A stretch of DNA of 64,000 nt. Origin: Cepaea nemoralis. Lineage: Eukaryota > Mollusca > Gastropoda > Stylommatophora > Helicidae. Numbering within the stretch: position 1 is the stretch's first letter; each line of letters opens with the position of its first letter. Location: assembly GCA_014155875.1 (NCBI GenBank), contig JACEFZ010011132.1, forward strand, positions 62,001-126,000, written 5' to 3'. The notes below the pieces were generated by a model. It saw only the letters and a program-made list of their open reading frames with translations. It was not told the origin of the DNA and did no database searches. The translations under genes and the position numbers were made by a program. Below are positions 47,728-59,369 of the stretch, one piece after another.

Positions 47728-48612
47728 TAGTTTGATTGATTGATTGATTGATTTAGGAACCGACATCACAGCATTCGGGGCATTCCCATAAGCGCTCCGT
47801 CCCCATCCTCAGCAGCCAGCGAAGAGTTCCAACACTAATAGTACCAGTAGCAATCTGATTATATGTCCGTCTCGCCTTTCCTCTGAGCGTTGATGGTCAG
47901 CCAGATCCCCTCATCACCCCTCGCTGAGGCATTCTTGCCAGACCATGATGATCCATTTGCTCCTCCGAGGTGTACACATGCTCCCACAAGGTCGCAACCA
48001 CATCTGCTTTGTCATGCATCAATACTCCACCAAGTTTTGTCGAGCCAGCCAATCTGTCCGCCTTTTCATTCCCCAGCACGCCCCGGAGAAAAGATCCAGA
48101 CACTGCTTGTCACCCGTGACTTCCGAAGCGAAGCAAGCCACTCTGCACGAAGCTTGCCTGTCTTCACCCTACTCAGCATGCTTTCTGAGTCAGTTACAAT
48201 CACGATGTGTGTGTTTCTCATATTCTCCATCCAGCGGAAGGTTGCACTGACCGCCTCCACCTCCATTCTTAAGCTAGATGTTGTGGTATCATATGCCAGG
48301 CTCTCCTGCACCAAGTGTTGACCATTGGCTTTTGCTAAGAACCCCCAGGCACTTCTCCTACCTCTCAACACCAACCCATCTGTGTAGATAATCACATCAC
48401 CTGAGCGAGCATTATCCTGAATTAGTTGCTGGATTTCCACTTCCATGGCCTCTGATAGCCACTCCTTGCATTCCTGGCTCAAAGTGATTATAACTCTGCA
48501 CAAGTCTGACTGCTCCGCTGACACTCTGACCCACTCTTCTCCTCTCCTAATGTTCTCCAAGGGAGCACACCTGCTTGATCGTATCCTCCGCCTGAGCCTG
48601 TCCTCTCCGCCT
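47728..48612 (-). pseudogene. I-group LINE 3' fragment: RNase H domain and (TTGA)n tail
   Basis: The - strand ORF (48560-48066, then a shifted frame) reads IIYTDGLVLRGRRSAWGF, MEVEAVSATFRWMENM, IVTDSESMLSRVKTGKLRAE and, after the shift, GNEKADRLAGST. These are the conserved blocks of a LINE-encoded RNase H, related to the intact element at 51712-55592. A frameshift near 48090 and the 5' truncation kill it. GTCTAGTTTAG flanks both ends. Confidence 0.85.
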
Positions 48613-48630
48613 GTCTAGTTTAGTTTAGTC

Positions 48631-49345
48631 CAGTGTTTCCCAACCTTTTTTGTGCTATGCCCCATCTAAGCCTTTCTAAAATTCTTATTCCTTCCCCCCC
48701 CCCCCCCCCCCCCTCCCACACACATACATTATTTTTAATTTTCAAAAATTGAAATGTTTACTAAAGAAACTTGATTGATAGGTTTTAGGAAGAAATCACT
48801 TGGAAATTATTGAGCAAACATACTAAGTACATTTTCAAAACATATAATGGAGAACTGAAATTCAAGTACAAAATAATTTTAATGAAAGATTTTTCTCTAT
48901 GACTTTAATTATTAGTAATTATTTATTGCCGGTCTCTCTGGCCGAGAGGTTACACCACTTTCTCCGTAATCCCAGTTTATCACGCAGTCTCGTAGCGGGC
49001 GAGAACTGGGAGCGGTTCGTCCCCCGCTGGTGACTTGAGGGATAACTGAGCCGGCCGCTCAGAAAGCAATGGCAAACTACTGAGCGTAATTTTGAAAAGA
49101 AATCAACAAACAGCTGAAAGATGCTGCTGTTGACATCGATGTCCTGTAAAAAGGATATGCGAATTTAAAACCAAAAAAAAAAAAATTATTTATTATTTAA
49201 ATTTAGTGAGATCCTATGTCAGGTCTCAAGTCTCCCCATTTTCTTATATCCAGCCGATTTCTTCCATTTTCGAATTGCCCCCCTTAACAATCGAATTGCC
49301 CCCCTTAACAATCGAATTGCCCCCCAGGGGTCGTGGGAAACACTG
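48631..49345. mobile_element. Non-autonomous hAT element with nested SINE
   Basis: Inverted ends CAGTGTTTCCCA and TGGGAAACACTG are flanked by an 8-bp duplication GTTTAGTC (48623-48630, 49346-49353). There is no transposase. SINE family 2 lies inside at 48929-49185, and GAATTGCCCCCCTTAACAAT is tandemly repeated near the right end. Confidence 0.9.
48929..49185 (+). mobile_element. SINE family 2 with poly(A) tail, nested in hAT
   Basis: The head GGTCTCTCTGGCCGAGAGGT looks tRNA-like, and the copy ends in an A run. ATTATTTATT occurs on both sides (about 48917 and 49186), consistent with a target duplication. Confidence 0.75.
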
Positions 49346-49353
49346 GTTTAGTC

Positions 49354-49678
49354 GATGGATCAACATCACGGCACACGGGTTTAACCCATAAGTGCTCCGT
49401 TTTCCTCCTAACTTAAACCTGAGTCTGGAGAAACTCAGCTCAATGCACTAACTCTGTAGCATTGGCGAGGATCCTAAAATACTTTGGGTAGATTTTTAAC
49501 TCAAAATTTTGCCCGGGCAGCGCCGTTAGGCTACTCTTTTCGATTTCCAACTGCCAAGGGATTTTTTATGTGTGCAACAATACACACGGGTGTCCAATCT
49601 CACTATCCAGAGACCAGGGGACATTTTATTACTGGAAGTCCATGTGGATTTTTTAAATAAATCCCGGTCCTCACCTGG
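49354..49678 (-). mobile_element. LINE/SINE 3' end interrupted by the hAT element
   Basis: On the - strand it ends CATCGACTAAAC, continuing as TAAACTAGAC left of the hAT element. Its CCCATAAGTGCTCCG part is related to the 3' end at 47750-47810 (CCCATAAGCGCTCCG). A piece of the 28-bp array follows at 49679-49715. Confidence 0.55.
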
Positions 49679-49734
49679 TTGTCTAAGATGACTGTTGTGA
49701 CAGTAAACATCTAGGGGTTGTTGTGTGAGTGTAT

Positions 49735-51711
49735 GTTGAACATCTATCTGATACAGACATTCATAAACTACATCTCAATACTCAACTATGTTGAGCATCG
49801 ATCGGATACAGACATTCATAAACTACATCTCAACACTCAACTATGTTGAACATCTATCTGATACAGACATTCATAAACTACATCTCAACACTCAACTATG
49901 TTGAGCATCTATCTGAAACAGACATTCATAAACTATCTCAACACTCAACTATGTTGAGCATCTATCTGATACAGACATTCATAAACTACATCTCAACACT
50001 CAACTATGTTTAATATCTATCTGATACAGACATTCATAAACTACATCTCAACACTCAACTATGTACATCTCAACACTCAACTATGTTGAACATCTATCTG
50101 ATACAGACATTCATAAACTATCTCAACACTCAACTATGTTTAATATCTATCTGATACAGACATTCATAAACTACATCTCAATACTCAACTATGTTGAACA
50201 TCTATCTGATACAGACATTCATAAACTACATCTCAACACTCAACTATGTTGAACATCTATCTGATACAGACATTCATAAACTATCTCAACACTCAACTAT
50301 GTTGAACATCTATCTGATACAAACATTCATAAACTACATCTCAACACTCAACTATGTTGAGCATCTGATACAGACATTCATAAACTACATCTCAACACTC
50401 AACTATGTTGAACATCTGATACAGACAATCATAAACTACATCTCAACACTCAACTATGTTGAACATCTAATACAGACATTCATAAACTATATCTCAACAC
50501 TCAACTATGTTGAACATCTATCTGATACAGACATTCATAAACTACATCTCAACACTCAACTATGTTGAGCATCTGATACAGACATTCATAAACTACATCT
50601 CAACACTCAACTATGTTGAACATCTGATACAGACAATCATAAACTACATCTCAACACTCAACTATGTTGAACATCTGATACAGACATTCATAAACTATAT
50701 CTCAACACTCAACTATGTTGAACATCTAATACAGACATTCATAAACTATATCTCAACACTCAACTATGTTGACCATCTGATACAGACATTCATAAACTAC
50801 ATCTCAACACTCAACTATGTTTAATATCTATCTGATACAGACATTCATAAACTACATCTCAACACTCAACTATGTTGAGCATCTATCTGATACAGACATT
50901 CATAAACTACATCTCAACACTCAACTATGTTGAGCATCTGATACAGACATTCATAAACTACATCTCAACACTCAACTATGTTGAACATCTATCGGATACA
51001 GACATTCATAAACTACATCTCAACACTCAACTAAGTTGAATATCTGATACAGACATTCATAAACTACATCTCAACACTCAACTATGTTGAGCATCTATCT
51101 GATACAGACATTCATAAACTACATCTCAACACTCAACTATGTTGAGCATCTATCTGATACAGACATTCATAAACTACATCTCAACACTCAACTATGTTGA
51201 GCATCTATCTGATACAGACATTCATAAACTACATCTCGACACTCAACTATGTTGAACATCTATCTGATACAGACATTCATAAACTACATCTCAACACTCA
51301 ACTGTGTTGAACATCTATCTGATACAGACATTCATAAACTACATCTCAACACTCAACTATGTTGAACATCTGATTCAGACATTCATAAACTACATCTCAA
51401 CACTCAACTATGTTGAACATCTGATACAGACATTCATAAACTACATCTCAACACTCAACTATGTTGAACATCTATCTGATACAGACATTCATAAACTACA
51501 TCTCAACACTCAACTATGTTGAACATCTGATACAGACATTCATAAACTACATCTCAACACTCAACTATGTTGAACATCTGATACAGACATTCATAAACTA
51601 CATCTCAACACTCAACTATGTTTAATATCTATCTGATACAGACATTCATAAACTACATCTCAACACTCAACTATGTTGAGCATCTGATACAGACATTCAT
51701 AAACTACATCT
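49735..51711. repeat. Minisatellite, 51/55-bp unit (part 1)
   Basis: About 37 units contain GATACAGACATTCATAAACT, ACATCTCAACACTCAACTAT and GTTGAACATC, with or without TATC. The intact LINE splits the array at 51712. Confidence 0.97.
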
Positions 51712-54700
51712 CCGGCTTTTTCCGGTTTCAAGATGGCGACGGACGGTCGTGTTGTTTTGTGTTCGTTAACTTTTTCGCGTAAGGGATGGATTTATTCACC
51801 TCTTGCGTGTAATTGGTGTGCCAGGATGTAAAACCAGGAGTTTCTACTCAAGATCTGCGCGGGTGCTACGGAGTTTGTGCATCGAGCGAAGCATTCCTTG
51901 AGTGAATTTTCAGCAGCGTGTGTGGTTCTCAGCAGTGTGTGTTTACGTTTTTTCAACATGGCGGAAGAACGTCTTCTTTCCGAGCGATCAGCAGTCAACA
52001 TAACGAAGCGGCGTGGTAGCCTGCGCAGGGACAAAGAAGCAAGGTAAGCGCGGGGGTTTGAGACGTTTTAGACTCAAGTGTCACCGTCTAGGACTCAGGA
52101 ACATCCGTATTCTATATTGGAACTGTGCCAGTGTAAAACAACGGGGCTCTATTTTAGAAACCCTAGTTTACAGGAACGACATTGTAGCACTCCAGGAGAC
52201 GAGACTGGGCGATCAGCTACTCCGAATTGCCGGCTTCAAATGTTTCTACAACAGACGACATCTGGGAACGGCGATTCTCGTTCGCGACAGCATGGTGGCG
52301 TCAGAGCTAGACATGTCCAGTTGGGACAGTGACGATATACAAATACAGGCGTTGAGAGTTCATTCCAGTATACCATTCGTGTTGGTTAATGTTTATGCCC
52401 GCAATGCGAGTGTGGACGCCCAGAAGTGGCAGTGCTTAAGTGGCATATTAGGCCACGAGAGAAATGTTATTTTCTGTGGTGACTTCAACGCTAAAGGCAG
52501 ATCATGGGGAAACACTTCCTCCAATACACAAGGGGAGGAGCTCGAGACTGCACTGGAAACCATCGACCTGGTTTGTATCAACAGTGGCTGTGTCACCAGG
52601 ACAGCAAGCCGTCCAGGCGATGAGGACAGTGCTATTGATCTGGCGCTAGTTTCACCTTCACTCACTACAGTGTGTAGATGGGGTGTCCTAGGACACCATG
52701 GCAGCGACCACCACCCTTGCAGCATATTGGTGGAGAAAGGCAGAACCAGGCAGCACAAGCTAAAGGTAAAGACGTTCCAGTATGACAGTACAGGGCAAGA
52801 TGTGGTGAGCAAAATAAGACGTGACAAGCGCAGAACGTTTCAGGGCAGGAGAAAAAGCTGGGAGCAGCCACCGTGGTGGAGTTTCGAGGTGGAGAAGGCT
52901 TGGGTGGATAAGCGTAGTGCTGTAAGGAGATGGCAAAATGCCAAGAAGAACAGAGCTGGTCATCCTAGTCCCTGCTTGCACTTAGAAAGAGAGATGCACA
53001 CAAAAGTAAGCTATTTCAAAAAACTGGTCAAGGTGGTTAAAAGCGAAAAATGGGCAGAGGTGTGTCAAAGAGTAAGCACAGACAAGTCACTGAAATTGTT
53101 CTGGCGACTACATAAAAGCATGAGTGGGGTAGTCAAGAATAAGAGCATTTCTGACTTCCAAGGTGCTGACCTCATCTGGCAGAGGACTGATGAGGACAAG
53201 GGCAAAGCCCTCTTTGAACGCTACCTTGAGCAGAGCAACCAGACAGACATGGGAGGCCGGAATCTGGCCAAGGAGGTCACCTCAGACAGATGCAAGGCCC
53301 AGAACACTTCGGATGAAGACACAGTGACAGTGAAAGAAATCAAGGCTGTGCTTCGACGATCAAAAAACAGTGCTCCAGGTCCTGATGGCATAAGATACGA
53401 CGACATAAATAGGTGTACCGACAATGAGCTAGAGAAACTAGCAGACATGTACAACAACAGTAAAGGGAGTGCTAGCATCAAGGAGGAATGGTTACATAGC
53501 TATCTGATTCCCTTGCCGAAGCCTGACAAAGACCACAAAAAAATTCAGGGATATCGAATTATAACCATGCAGAATACAGTAGGCAAGCTGCTGGAGAAGG
53601 TAATTGCCAGGAAAATATCAAGCCAACTAGAGAGGCAAGGTGTTTTCCCACCTACCCTGGGTGGGTACCGTCCAAAAAGAGAAACCTGGACCAATGCAGC
53701 AGTCTTTGCCCATGATGTCTATGAAGGTTTCCACTCAGGCACTGAAACTGTTGCTGCAGCGATTGATCTTGAGGACGCATACAACAGAGTACCACTGGAT
53801 TTTTTAATGTTTCAGCTTCTTGAACTAAACGTAAGTCCATTCCTCCTTAGTTGGATCGCTGCAGCCCTCTTCCAACGGAAAGTAGTTTTTAGATGTGGCA
53901 GTTGGACTTCGGAACCAACAACAATATATCCTGGCCTACCACAGGGATCACCATTATCTCCGGTACTGTTCAACGCCTACACAGTGAGAATCACCAGTGA
54001 GCAGATCACTGGACCTGGCAGGACATTGTCATATGCCGATGATGTTTTAGTGTATCGTCAGGGTAAGGATAGAGAGGAGGTTGCTGTGGAACTACAAACC
54101 GAACTCAATCGCATAAGTACTTGGTGTGATGAAGCTGGGGCAATGGTCAACCCAACAAAGGCAACAGTGACTTGGTTCTCGTTGAATAATCATATTGTCA
54201 ACAATCCAACACCAACTGTAATGCTGTGTTCAGAGACGGTGGAAAGAACGCAGGCAATGAATTACCTGGGGATACGGTTTGATCGAAGCCTTGCTTATAA
54301 TGTGCACATAGACCAGGTGATAACAAAGGCCAAGCGGGGCTTGGCAGCGATGCGGGTGATGGCGGCAGCAAACTGTGAGCAGCGCCATCTATGTCTTCTG
54401 TACGAGGGGCTGGTCATGTCTGTTTTGGAGTATGCAATGGCAATCCTGACTCTCAGCCATAAGCAGATAGAAAGGATGGAAAGGATACAGAATGAAGCTA
54501 TGCGCATTATTCTTGGATGTACAAGAGATACAGCATGCAGGGCGATGCGCTACCTTCTTGATTTTCCAACCATTGAAGAGAGAATGCAAGTTTGCAGGGC
54601 ACGCGCCTACCTCAGAATTAACGCAAACACACAGCATCCACTGCATAGTGAAATTAGGAAGGTGAAGGGCAGCAGGTTAAAAAGAGGACGGTCGTGGATG

Positions 54701-55592
54701 GGTCAAGCCGAAGACATTCTTCAACAGGTGTGTTCACTTGAGGACTTAGAACCTGGCGAGGAGTGGGTGCAAGTGCCAACAGACTTCTGCACATCCTTTT
54801 CAGTTTGCATCCAACTAGATAGAAAATGCAGACAAGAAAATCCGGCTGCTGTGGAGGCTGAAGTACAAGCGTTGATTTTCGAGAATTCGCTAGACAGTGA
54901 CGCGGTCATCTACACAGATGGGTCGGTCGTCCGACATGTGAGAAGCTCATGGGCCTTTACAGCTCGGGCCGGAGGGAGAATTGTGAAGGAGGACTCTGGT
55001 GCTTTCACTGAAACCACAAGTAGCCTGACCATGGAAGTCATGGCAGTAAGTAAAGCAATAACATGGCTCGAGACACAGACATTCACTAGGGCTTGTTTCC
55101 TTAGCGACTCAATGAACATGATCAAGAGGATAGAGGAGGGGTCGATCCGAAGAGAATGGTTGCTGCCTCTGGAGCGGTCTCGGCTGGCAAAGATTAGTTT
55201 CATCTTCGTGCCAGGTCATGCGGGAGTACAAGGAAATGAGCGGGCTGACAAGCTCGCAGGTGAGGCTACTGTGGAGGGCGGACGCGCCATGGACCAGGCT
55301 GACATTCTGAATGCTCTACGAGAAGTGAGACTTTTGCAAGAACCAAGTGATGACTGTGAATCTACAACAATGGCCAGACTGCGAGAGCAGCAAATTAAAA
55401 GAGGGGTGGCCAAACAAGAACACTACGCAGGAAGCCAAAGAAGATTGATAAACCAACACAGAACTGGCGTCGTTAGCCGCTACACGCTGCGGGATTTGCT
55501 GAGGAGGGGATCCGAGCACTTATGGACTGAATGGTCCGATGTGCAACGAGGATGATCTGTCGACTAACTAACTAACTAACGACTAACTAACT
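51712..55592 (+). mobile_element. Full-length, apparently intact I-group LINE
   Basis: The element runs from CCGGCTTTTTCCGGTTTCAA to an (ACTA)n tail. It is flanked by a 13-bp duplication ATAAACTACATCT at 51699-51711 and 55593-55605, though this also equals the array unit. The 300-bp 5' leader holds a short upstream ORF at 51958. One long ORF follows. The single ORF with APE, RT and RNase H suggests an Ingi/Nimb-like clade. Confidence 0.88.
52013..55555 (+). CDS. LINE polyprotein: AP endonuclease, reverse transcriptase, RNase H
   Basis: 1180 residues without a break. The N-terminal endonuclease (about residues 30-240) shows LYWNCASVKQRG, LQETRL, GDFNAKGRSWG and GSDHHP. Reverse transcriptase (about 440-760) shows SAPGPDGIRYDDI, LPQGSPLSPVLFNAY and the catalytic SYADDVLVY near residue 672. 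RNase H (about 960-1085) shows IYTDGSV, MEVMAV, LSDSMNM and PGHAGVQGNERADKLAG. The endonuclease nicks target DNA, RT primes from the nick on its own RNA, and RNase H may help second-strand synthesis. All key residues I looked for are present, so the copy may be active. Unlike some I elements there is no separate gag-like ORF. It lies antisense to claspin. Confidence 0.95.
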   Translation: MVACAGTKKQGKRGGLRRFRLKCHRLGLRNIRILYWNCASVKQRGSILETLVYRNDIVALQETRLGDQLLRIAGFKCFYNRRHLGTAILVRDSMVASELDMSSWDSDDIQIQALRVHSSIPFVLVNVYARNASVDAQKWQCLSGILGHERNVIFCGDFNAKGRSWGNTSSNTQGEELETALETIDLVCINSGCVTRTASRPGDEDSAIDLALVSPSLTTVCRWGVLGHHGSDHHPCSILVEKGRTRQHKLKVKTFQYDSTGQDVVSKIRRDKRRTFQGRRKSWEQPPWWSFEVEKAWVDKRSAVRRWQNAKKNRAGHPSPCLHLEREMHTKVSYFKKLVKVVKSEKWAEVCQRVSTDKSLKLFWRLHKSMSGVVKNKSISDFQGADLIWQRTDEDKGKALFERYLEQSNQTDMGGRNLAKEVTSDRCKAQNTSDEDTVTVKEIKAVLRRSKNSAPGPDGIRYDDINRCTDNELEKLADMYNNSKGSASIKEEWLHSYLIPLPKPDKDHKKIQGYRIITMQNTVGKLLEKVIARKISSQLERQGVFPPTLGGYRPKRETWTNAAVFAHDVYEGFHSGTETVAAAIDLEDAYNRVPLDFLMFQLLELNVSPFLLSWIAAALFQRKVVFRCGSWTSEPTTIYPGLPQGSPLSPVLFNAYTVRITSEQITGPGRTLSYADDVLVYRQGKDREEVAVELQTELNRISTWCDEAGAMVNPTKATVTWFSLNNHIVNNPTPTVMLCSETVERTQAMNYLGIRFDRSLAYNVHIDQVITKAKRGLAAMRVMAAANCEQRHLCLLYEGLVMSVLEYAMAILTLSHKQIERMERIQNEAMRIILGCTRDTACRAMRYLLDFPTIEERMQVCRARAYLRINANTQHPLHSEIRKVKGSRLKRGRSWMGQAEDILQQVCSLEDLEPGEEWVQVPTDFCTSFSVCIQLDRKCRQENPAAVEAEVQALIFENSLDSDAVIYTDGSVVRHVRSSWAFTARAGGRIVKEDSGAFTETTSSLTMEVMAVSKAITWLETQTFTRACFLSDSMNMIKRIEEGSIRREWLLPLERSRLAKISFIFVPGHAGVQGNERADKLAGEATVEGGRAMDQADILNALREVRLLQEPSDDCESTTMARLREQQIKRGVAKQEHYAGSQRRLINQHRTGVVSRYTLRDLLRRGSEHLWTEWSDVQRG

Positions 55593-56672
55593 ATAAACTA
55601 CATCTCAACACTCAACTATGTTGAACATCTGATACAGACATTCATAAACTACATCTCAACACTCAACTATGTTGAACATCTATTGGATGCAGACATTCAT
55701 AAACTACATCTCAACACTCAACTATGTTGAATATCTGATACAGACATTCATAAACTACATCTCAACACTCAACTATGTTGAGCATCTATCTGATACAGAC
55801 ATTCATAAACTACATCTCAACACTCAACTATGTTGAGCATCTATCTGATACAGACATTCATAAACTACATCTCAACACTCAACTATCTTGAACATATATC
55901 TGATACAGACATTCATAAACTACATCTCAACACTCAACTATGTTGAGCATCTGATACAGACATTCATAAACTACATCTCAACACTCAACTATGTTGAACA
56001 TCTGATACAGACATTCATAAACTACATCTCAACACTCAACTATGTTGAACATCTGATACAAACATTCATAAACTACATCTCAACACCCAACTATGTTGAA
56101 CATCTATCTGATACAGACATTCATAAACTACATCTCAACACTCAACTATGTTGAACATCTGATACAGACATTCATAAACTACATCTCAACACTCAACTAT
56201 GTTGAACATCTGATACAGACATTCATAAACTACATCTCAACACTCAACTATGTTGAACATCTATCTGATACAGACATTCATAAACTACATCTCAACACTC
56301 AACTATGTTGAACATCTGATACAGACATTCATAAACTACATCTCAACACTCAACTATGTTTAATATCTATCTGATACAGACATTCATAAACTACATCTCA
56401 ACACTCAACTATGTTGAATATCTGATACAGACATTCATAAACTACATCTCAACACTCAACTATGTTGAATATCTGATACAGACATTCATAAACTACATCT
56501 CAACACTCAACTATGTTGAGCATCTATCTGATACAGACATTCATAAACTACATCTCAACACTCAACTATGTTGAGCATCTATCTGATACAGACATTCATA
56601 AACTACATCTCAACACTCAACTATGTTGAACATCTATCGGATACAGACATTCATAAACTACATCTCAACAAC
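55593..56672. repeat. Minisatellite, 51/55-bp unit (part 2)
   Basis: About 20 more units of the array at 49735-51711, ending 65 bp short of the next claspin exon. Confidence 0.97.
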
Positions 56673-56736
56673 ACATGTCCCCAGATCCCATGAACAGACA
56701 AATTGTGACCACAGATATTTCTACAAAAATATTGAC

Positions 56737-56858
56737 CTTTTCTTCCAGAAACTTCTCTCTTTCGAAACGATCTTTCCTCCAGTGATCTTCTTCTGCCTCT
56801 TCCTCAGCTGCATCATTCTCAGAATTGTAGCCAAATCTGTCCTGCTGTGACTGATCAT
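56737..56858 (-). CDS. CLSPN: Claspin, fifth-last exon
   Basis: Acceptor TTGTCATTGTAG and donor GAAAAG|GTCAAT bound 122 bp. AT completes Asp from the previous exon, then 40 codons read DQSQQDRFGYNSENDAAEEE, AEEDHWRKDRFEREKFLEEK. Vertebrate claspin has the same order: a DD.SQ.D segment, an acidic run, then W(R/K)KER.ERE.. as I recall. Probably helical and charged. The donor GTCAAT is a weaker match to consensus than the others. Confidence 0.92.
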
Positions 56859-56934
56859 CTACAATGACAAGGTTCATCCAGTCAGATCACTTCTAAACTG
56901 TCACCTGGCAATATGAACACCACTTAATGTTACC

Positions 56935-57712
56935 TATTCCCTCACACAAACTACCCTGTTGTATAGAATTCCCCCACACAAACTACCCTGTTGTAAAAAA
57001 TTACCCCACACAAAGTAAACTACCCTGTTATATAGAATTCCCCCACACAAACTACCATATTGTTTAGAATTCTCCCACACAAATTACAATGTTGTATAGA
57101 ATTCCTCCACACAAATTAAACCGCACACACAAACTAAACTGCACACAAAAACTACCCTGTTGTAAAGAATTCCCCCAAACAAAGTAAACTACTCTGTTGT
57201 ATAGAATTCAACCACACAAACTACCCTGTTGTATAGAATTCCCCCACACAAACCACCATGTTGTATAGAATTCCCCCATACAAACTACCATGTTGTATAG
57301 AATTCCCCCACACAAGCTACCATGTTGTATAGAATTCCCCCATACAAATTACAATGTTGTATAGAATTCTCCCACACTAAATTAAACTGCACGGCACAAA
57401 CTACACTGTTGCATAGAATTCCCCCACACAAAGTAAACTACCCTGTTGCTATAGAAATCTCCCACACAAACTACCCTGTTGTAAAGAATTCCCACAAACA
57501 AAGTAAACTATCCTGTTGTATAGAATTCCCCCACACAAACTACCCTGTTGTATAGTATTCCCAAACAAAGAACTAACTATTGCATAGTATTTCCTTCCCA
57601 CACACAAACTACCCTGTTCTATAGTATTCCCATACACAAACTAAACTGTCGTATAGTATTCCACACACACAAACTACATGTTGTATAGTATTCCACACAC
57701 AAAATACACTGA
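56935..57712. repeat. Degenerate minisatellite, about 32-bp unit
   Basis: Units resemble ACACAAACTACCCTGTTGTA plus TAGAATTCCCCC. EcoRI-like GAATTC recurs. Confidence 0.88.
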
Positions 57713-57810
57713 TGTGATGGATGATGTGATTCCCTTTCAGAAACTCATCATGTACCATGCCGATAAGTGTGGGCGGTCTTGTTTCACCATCTTACACGGT
57801 CAGAGTATTA
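57713..57810. other. Short unique spacer between two related arrays
   Basis: Contains CCCTTTCAG followed by a 22-codon open stretch on the + strand (KLIMYHADKCGRSCFTILHG). This is antisense to claspin and not recognised, so it is probably chance. Confidence 0.4.
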
Positions 57811-59095
57811 CACAAACTACCCATATCTGAAGTATACCCTCACACAAACTGCCTGCTGTAAAGTATTCCCTCACACAAACTATCATGATGTAAAGTATTT
57901 CCTCACACAAACTATCATGATGTAAAGTATTCCCTCACACAAACTATCATGATGTAAAGTATTCCCTCACACAAACTATCATGATGTAAAGTATTCCCTC
58001 ACACAAACTATCATGATGTAAAAAATTCCCTCACACAAACTACCCCAACCTGAAGCATTCCCTCATATAAGACTACACCAACCTGAAGCATTCCCTCACA
58101 CGGACTACACCGACCTGAAGCATTCCCTCACACAAACTATCCTGATGTAAAGTAATCCCTTACACAAATGATCATGATGTATAGCATCCCCTCACACAAA
58201 CTACCCCAACCTGAAGAAGCATCCCTCACACAAACTACCCTGTTCTGAAGCATTCCTTCACACAAACTACCCTGATGTAAAGCACCCCCTCACACAAACT
58301 ACCCTGATGTAAAGCATTCCCTCACACAAACTACTCTGATGTAAAGCATCCCCTCACACAAACTACCCTTATTTGAAGCATTCCCTCACACAAACTACCC
58401 TTATTTGAAGCATTCCTCACAAAAATTACCCTTATTTGAAGCATTCCCTCACAAAAATTACCCCTATCTTAAGCATACCCTCACACAACTGCCCCTATCT
58501 TAAGCATTCCCTCACACAACTACCCCTATCTTAAGCAATCCCTCACACAACTACCCCTATCTTAAGCATTCCCTCACACAACTACCCCTATCTTAAGCAT
58601 TCCCTCACACAAACTACCTCTATCTTAAGCATTCCCTCACACAACTACCCCTATCTTAAGCATTCCCTCACACAAACTACCTATATCTTAAGCATTCCCT
58701 CACACAACTACCCCTATCTTAAGCATTCCCTCACACAAACTACCTCTATCTTAAGCATTCCCCCACACAACTACCCCTATCTTAAGCATTCCCTCACACA
58801 AACTACCTATATCTTAAGCATTCCCTCACACAACTACCCCTATCATAAGCATTCCCTCACACAAACTACCATGATGTGAAACTCCCCTCACACAAACTAT
58901 TCCAACCTGATGCATTCCTTCACACAAACTTCCCCTATCTGAAGCATTCCCTCATACAAACTACCCCAACCTGAAGAATTCCCTCCTACAAACTACCTCA
59001 ACCTGAAGCATCCCCTCACAGAAACTACCACTATCTGAAGCACTTCCTCACTTAAACTACCCCTATCTGAAGTATTCCCTCACAAACACTTCCCA
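57811..59095. repeat. Minisatellite, 31-33-bp unit
   Basis: About 40 units of CATTCCCTCACACAAACTAC with variable ends (CCCTATCTTAAG, CATGATGTAAAG, CCCAACCTGAAG). Related to the array at 56935-57712. Confidence 0.93.
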
Positions 59096-59168
59096 TATCT
59101 GAAGTATTGCCATCAGCAAACAGTTGATTTCCATGCCCACTTCTAGAAAGAACATATTCCACACTTAC

Positions 59169-59290
59169 CAACATCTTTCCATCGAAAGTTTCTCATGCGA
59201 CCAGCTCCCTCCGAATAGAGATCACCATCCTGCAAATACATCTCTTTATACCTCATCAGAGCCCGATCGTCGTCGTCTCGAAGTTGTTTC
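59169..59290 (-). CDS. CLSPN: Claspin, sixth-last exon
   Basis: Acceptor TTTTTCGGTCAG and donor GATGTTG|GTAAGT bound 122 bp on the - strand. The product is [40 protein letters not shown]. This is the best diagnostic block: vertebrate claspin has [22 protein letters not shown] at this place as far as I recall. The first base completes Met with AT of the exon at 62419-62551, and the last base starts Asp of the next exon. No catalytic function is known for the block; it lies in the C-terminal part of the adaptor. Confidence 0.97.
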
Positions 59291-59369
59291 CTGACCGAAA
59301 AATAAAGTCTAATATATCATGTGCAGACATGAGACAGCAGCATTAGGAGGATCAGCTATTGGAAGACTA

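Noticed and set aside
49735..56672. ORFs with YISTLNYVEHLIQTFIN repeats
   Set aside because: They break wherever the unit changes from 51 to 55 bp, so they are not maintained as protein.
57730..57800. Possible + strand exon after CCCTTTCAG
   Set aside because: Only 22 codons, no good donor, antisense to claspin and in a spacer between arrays.
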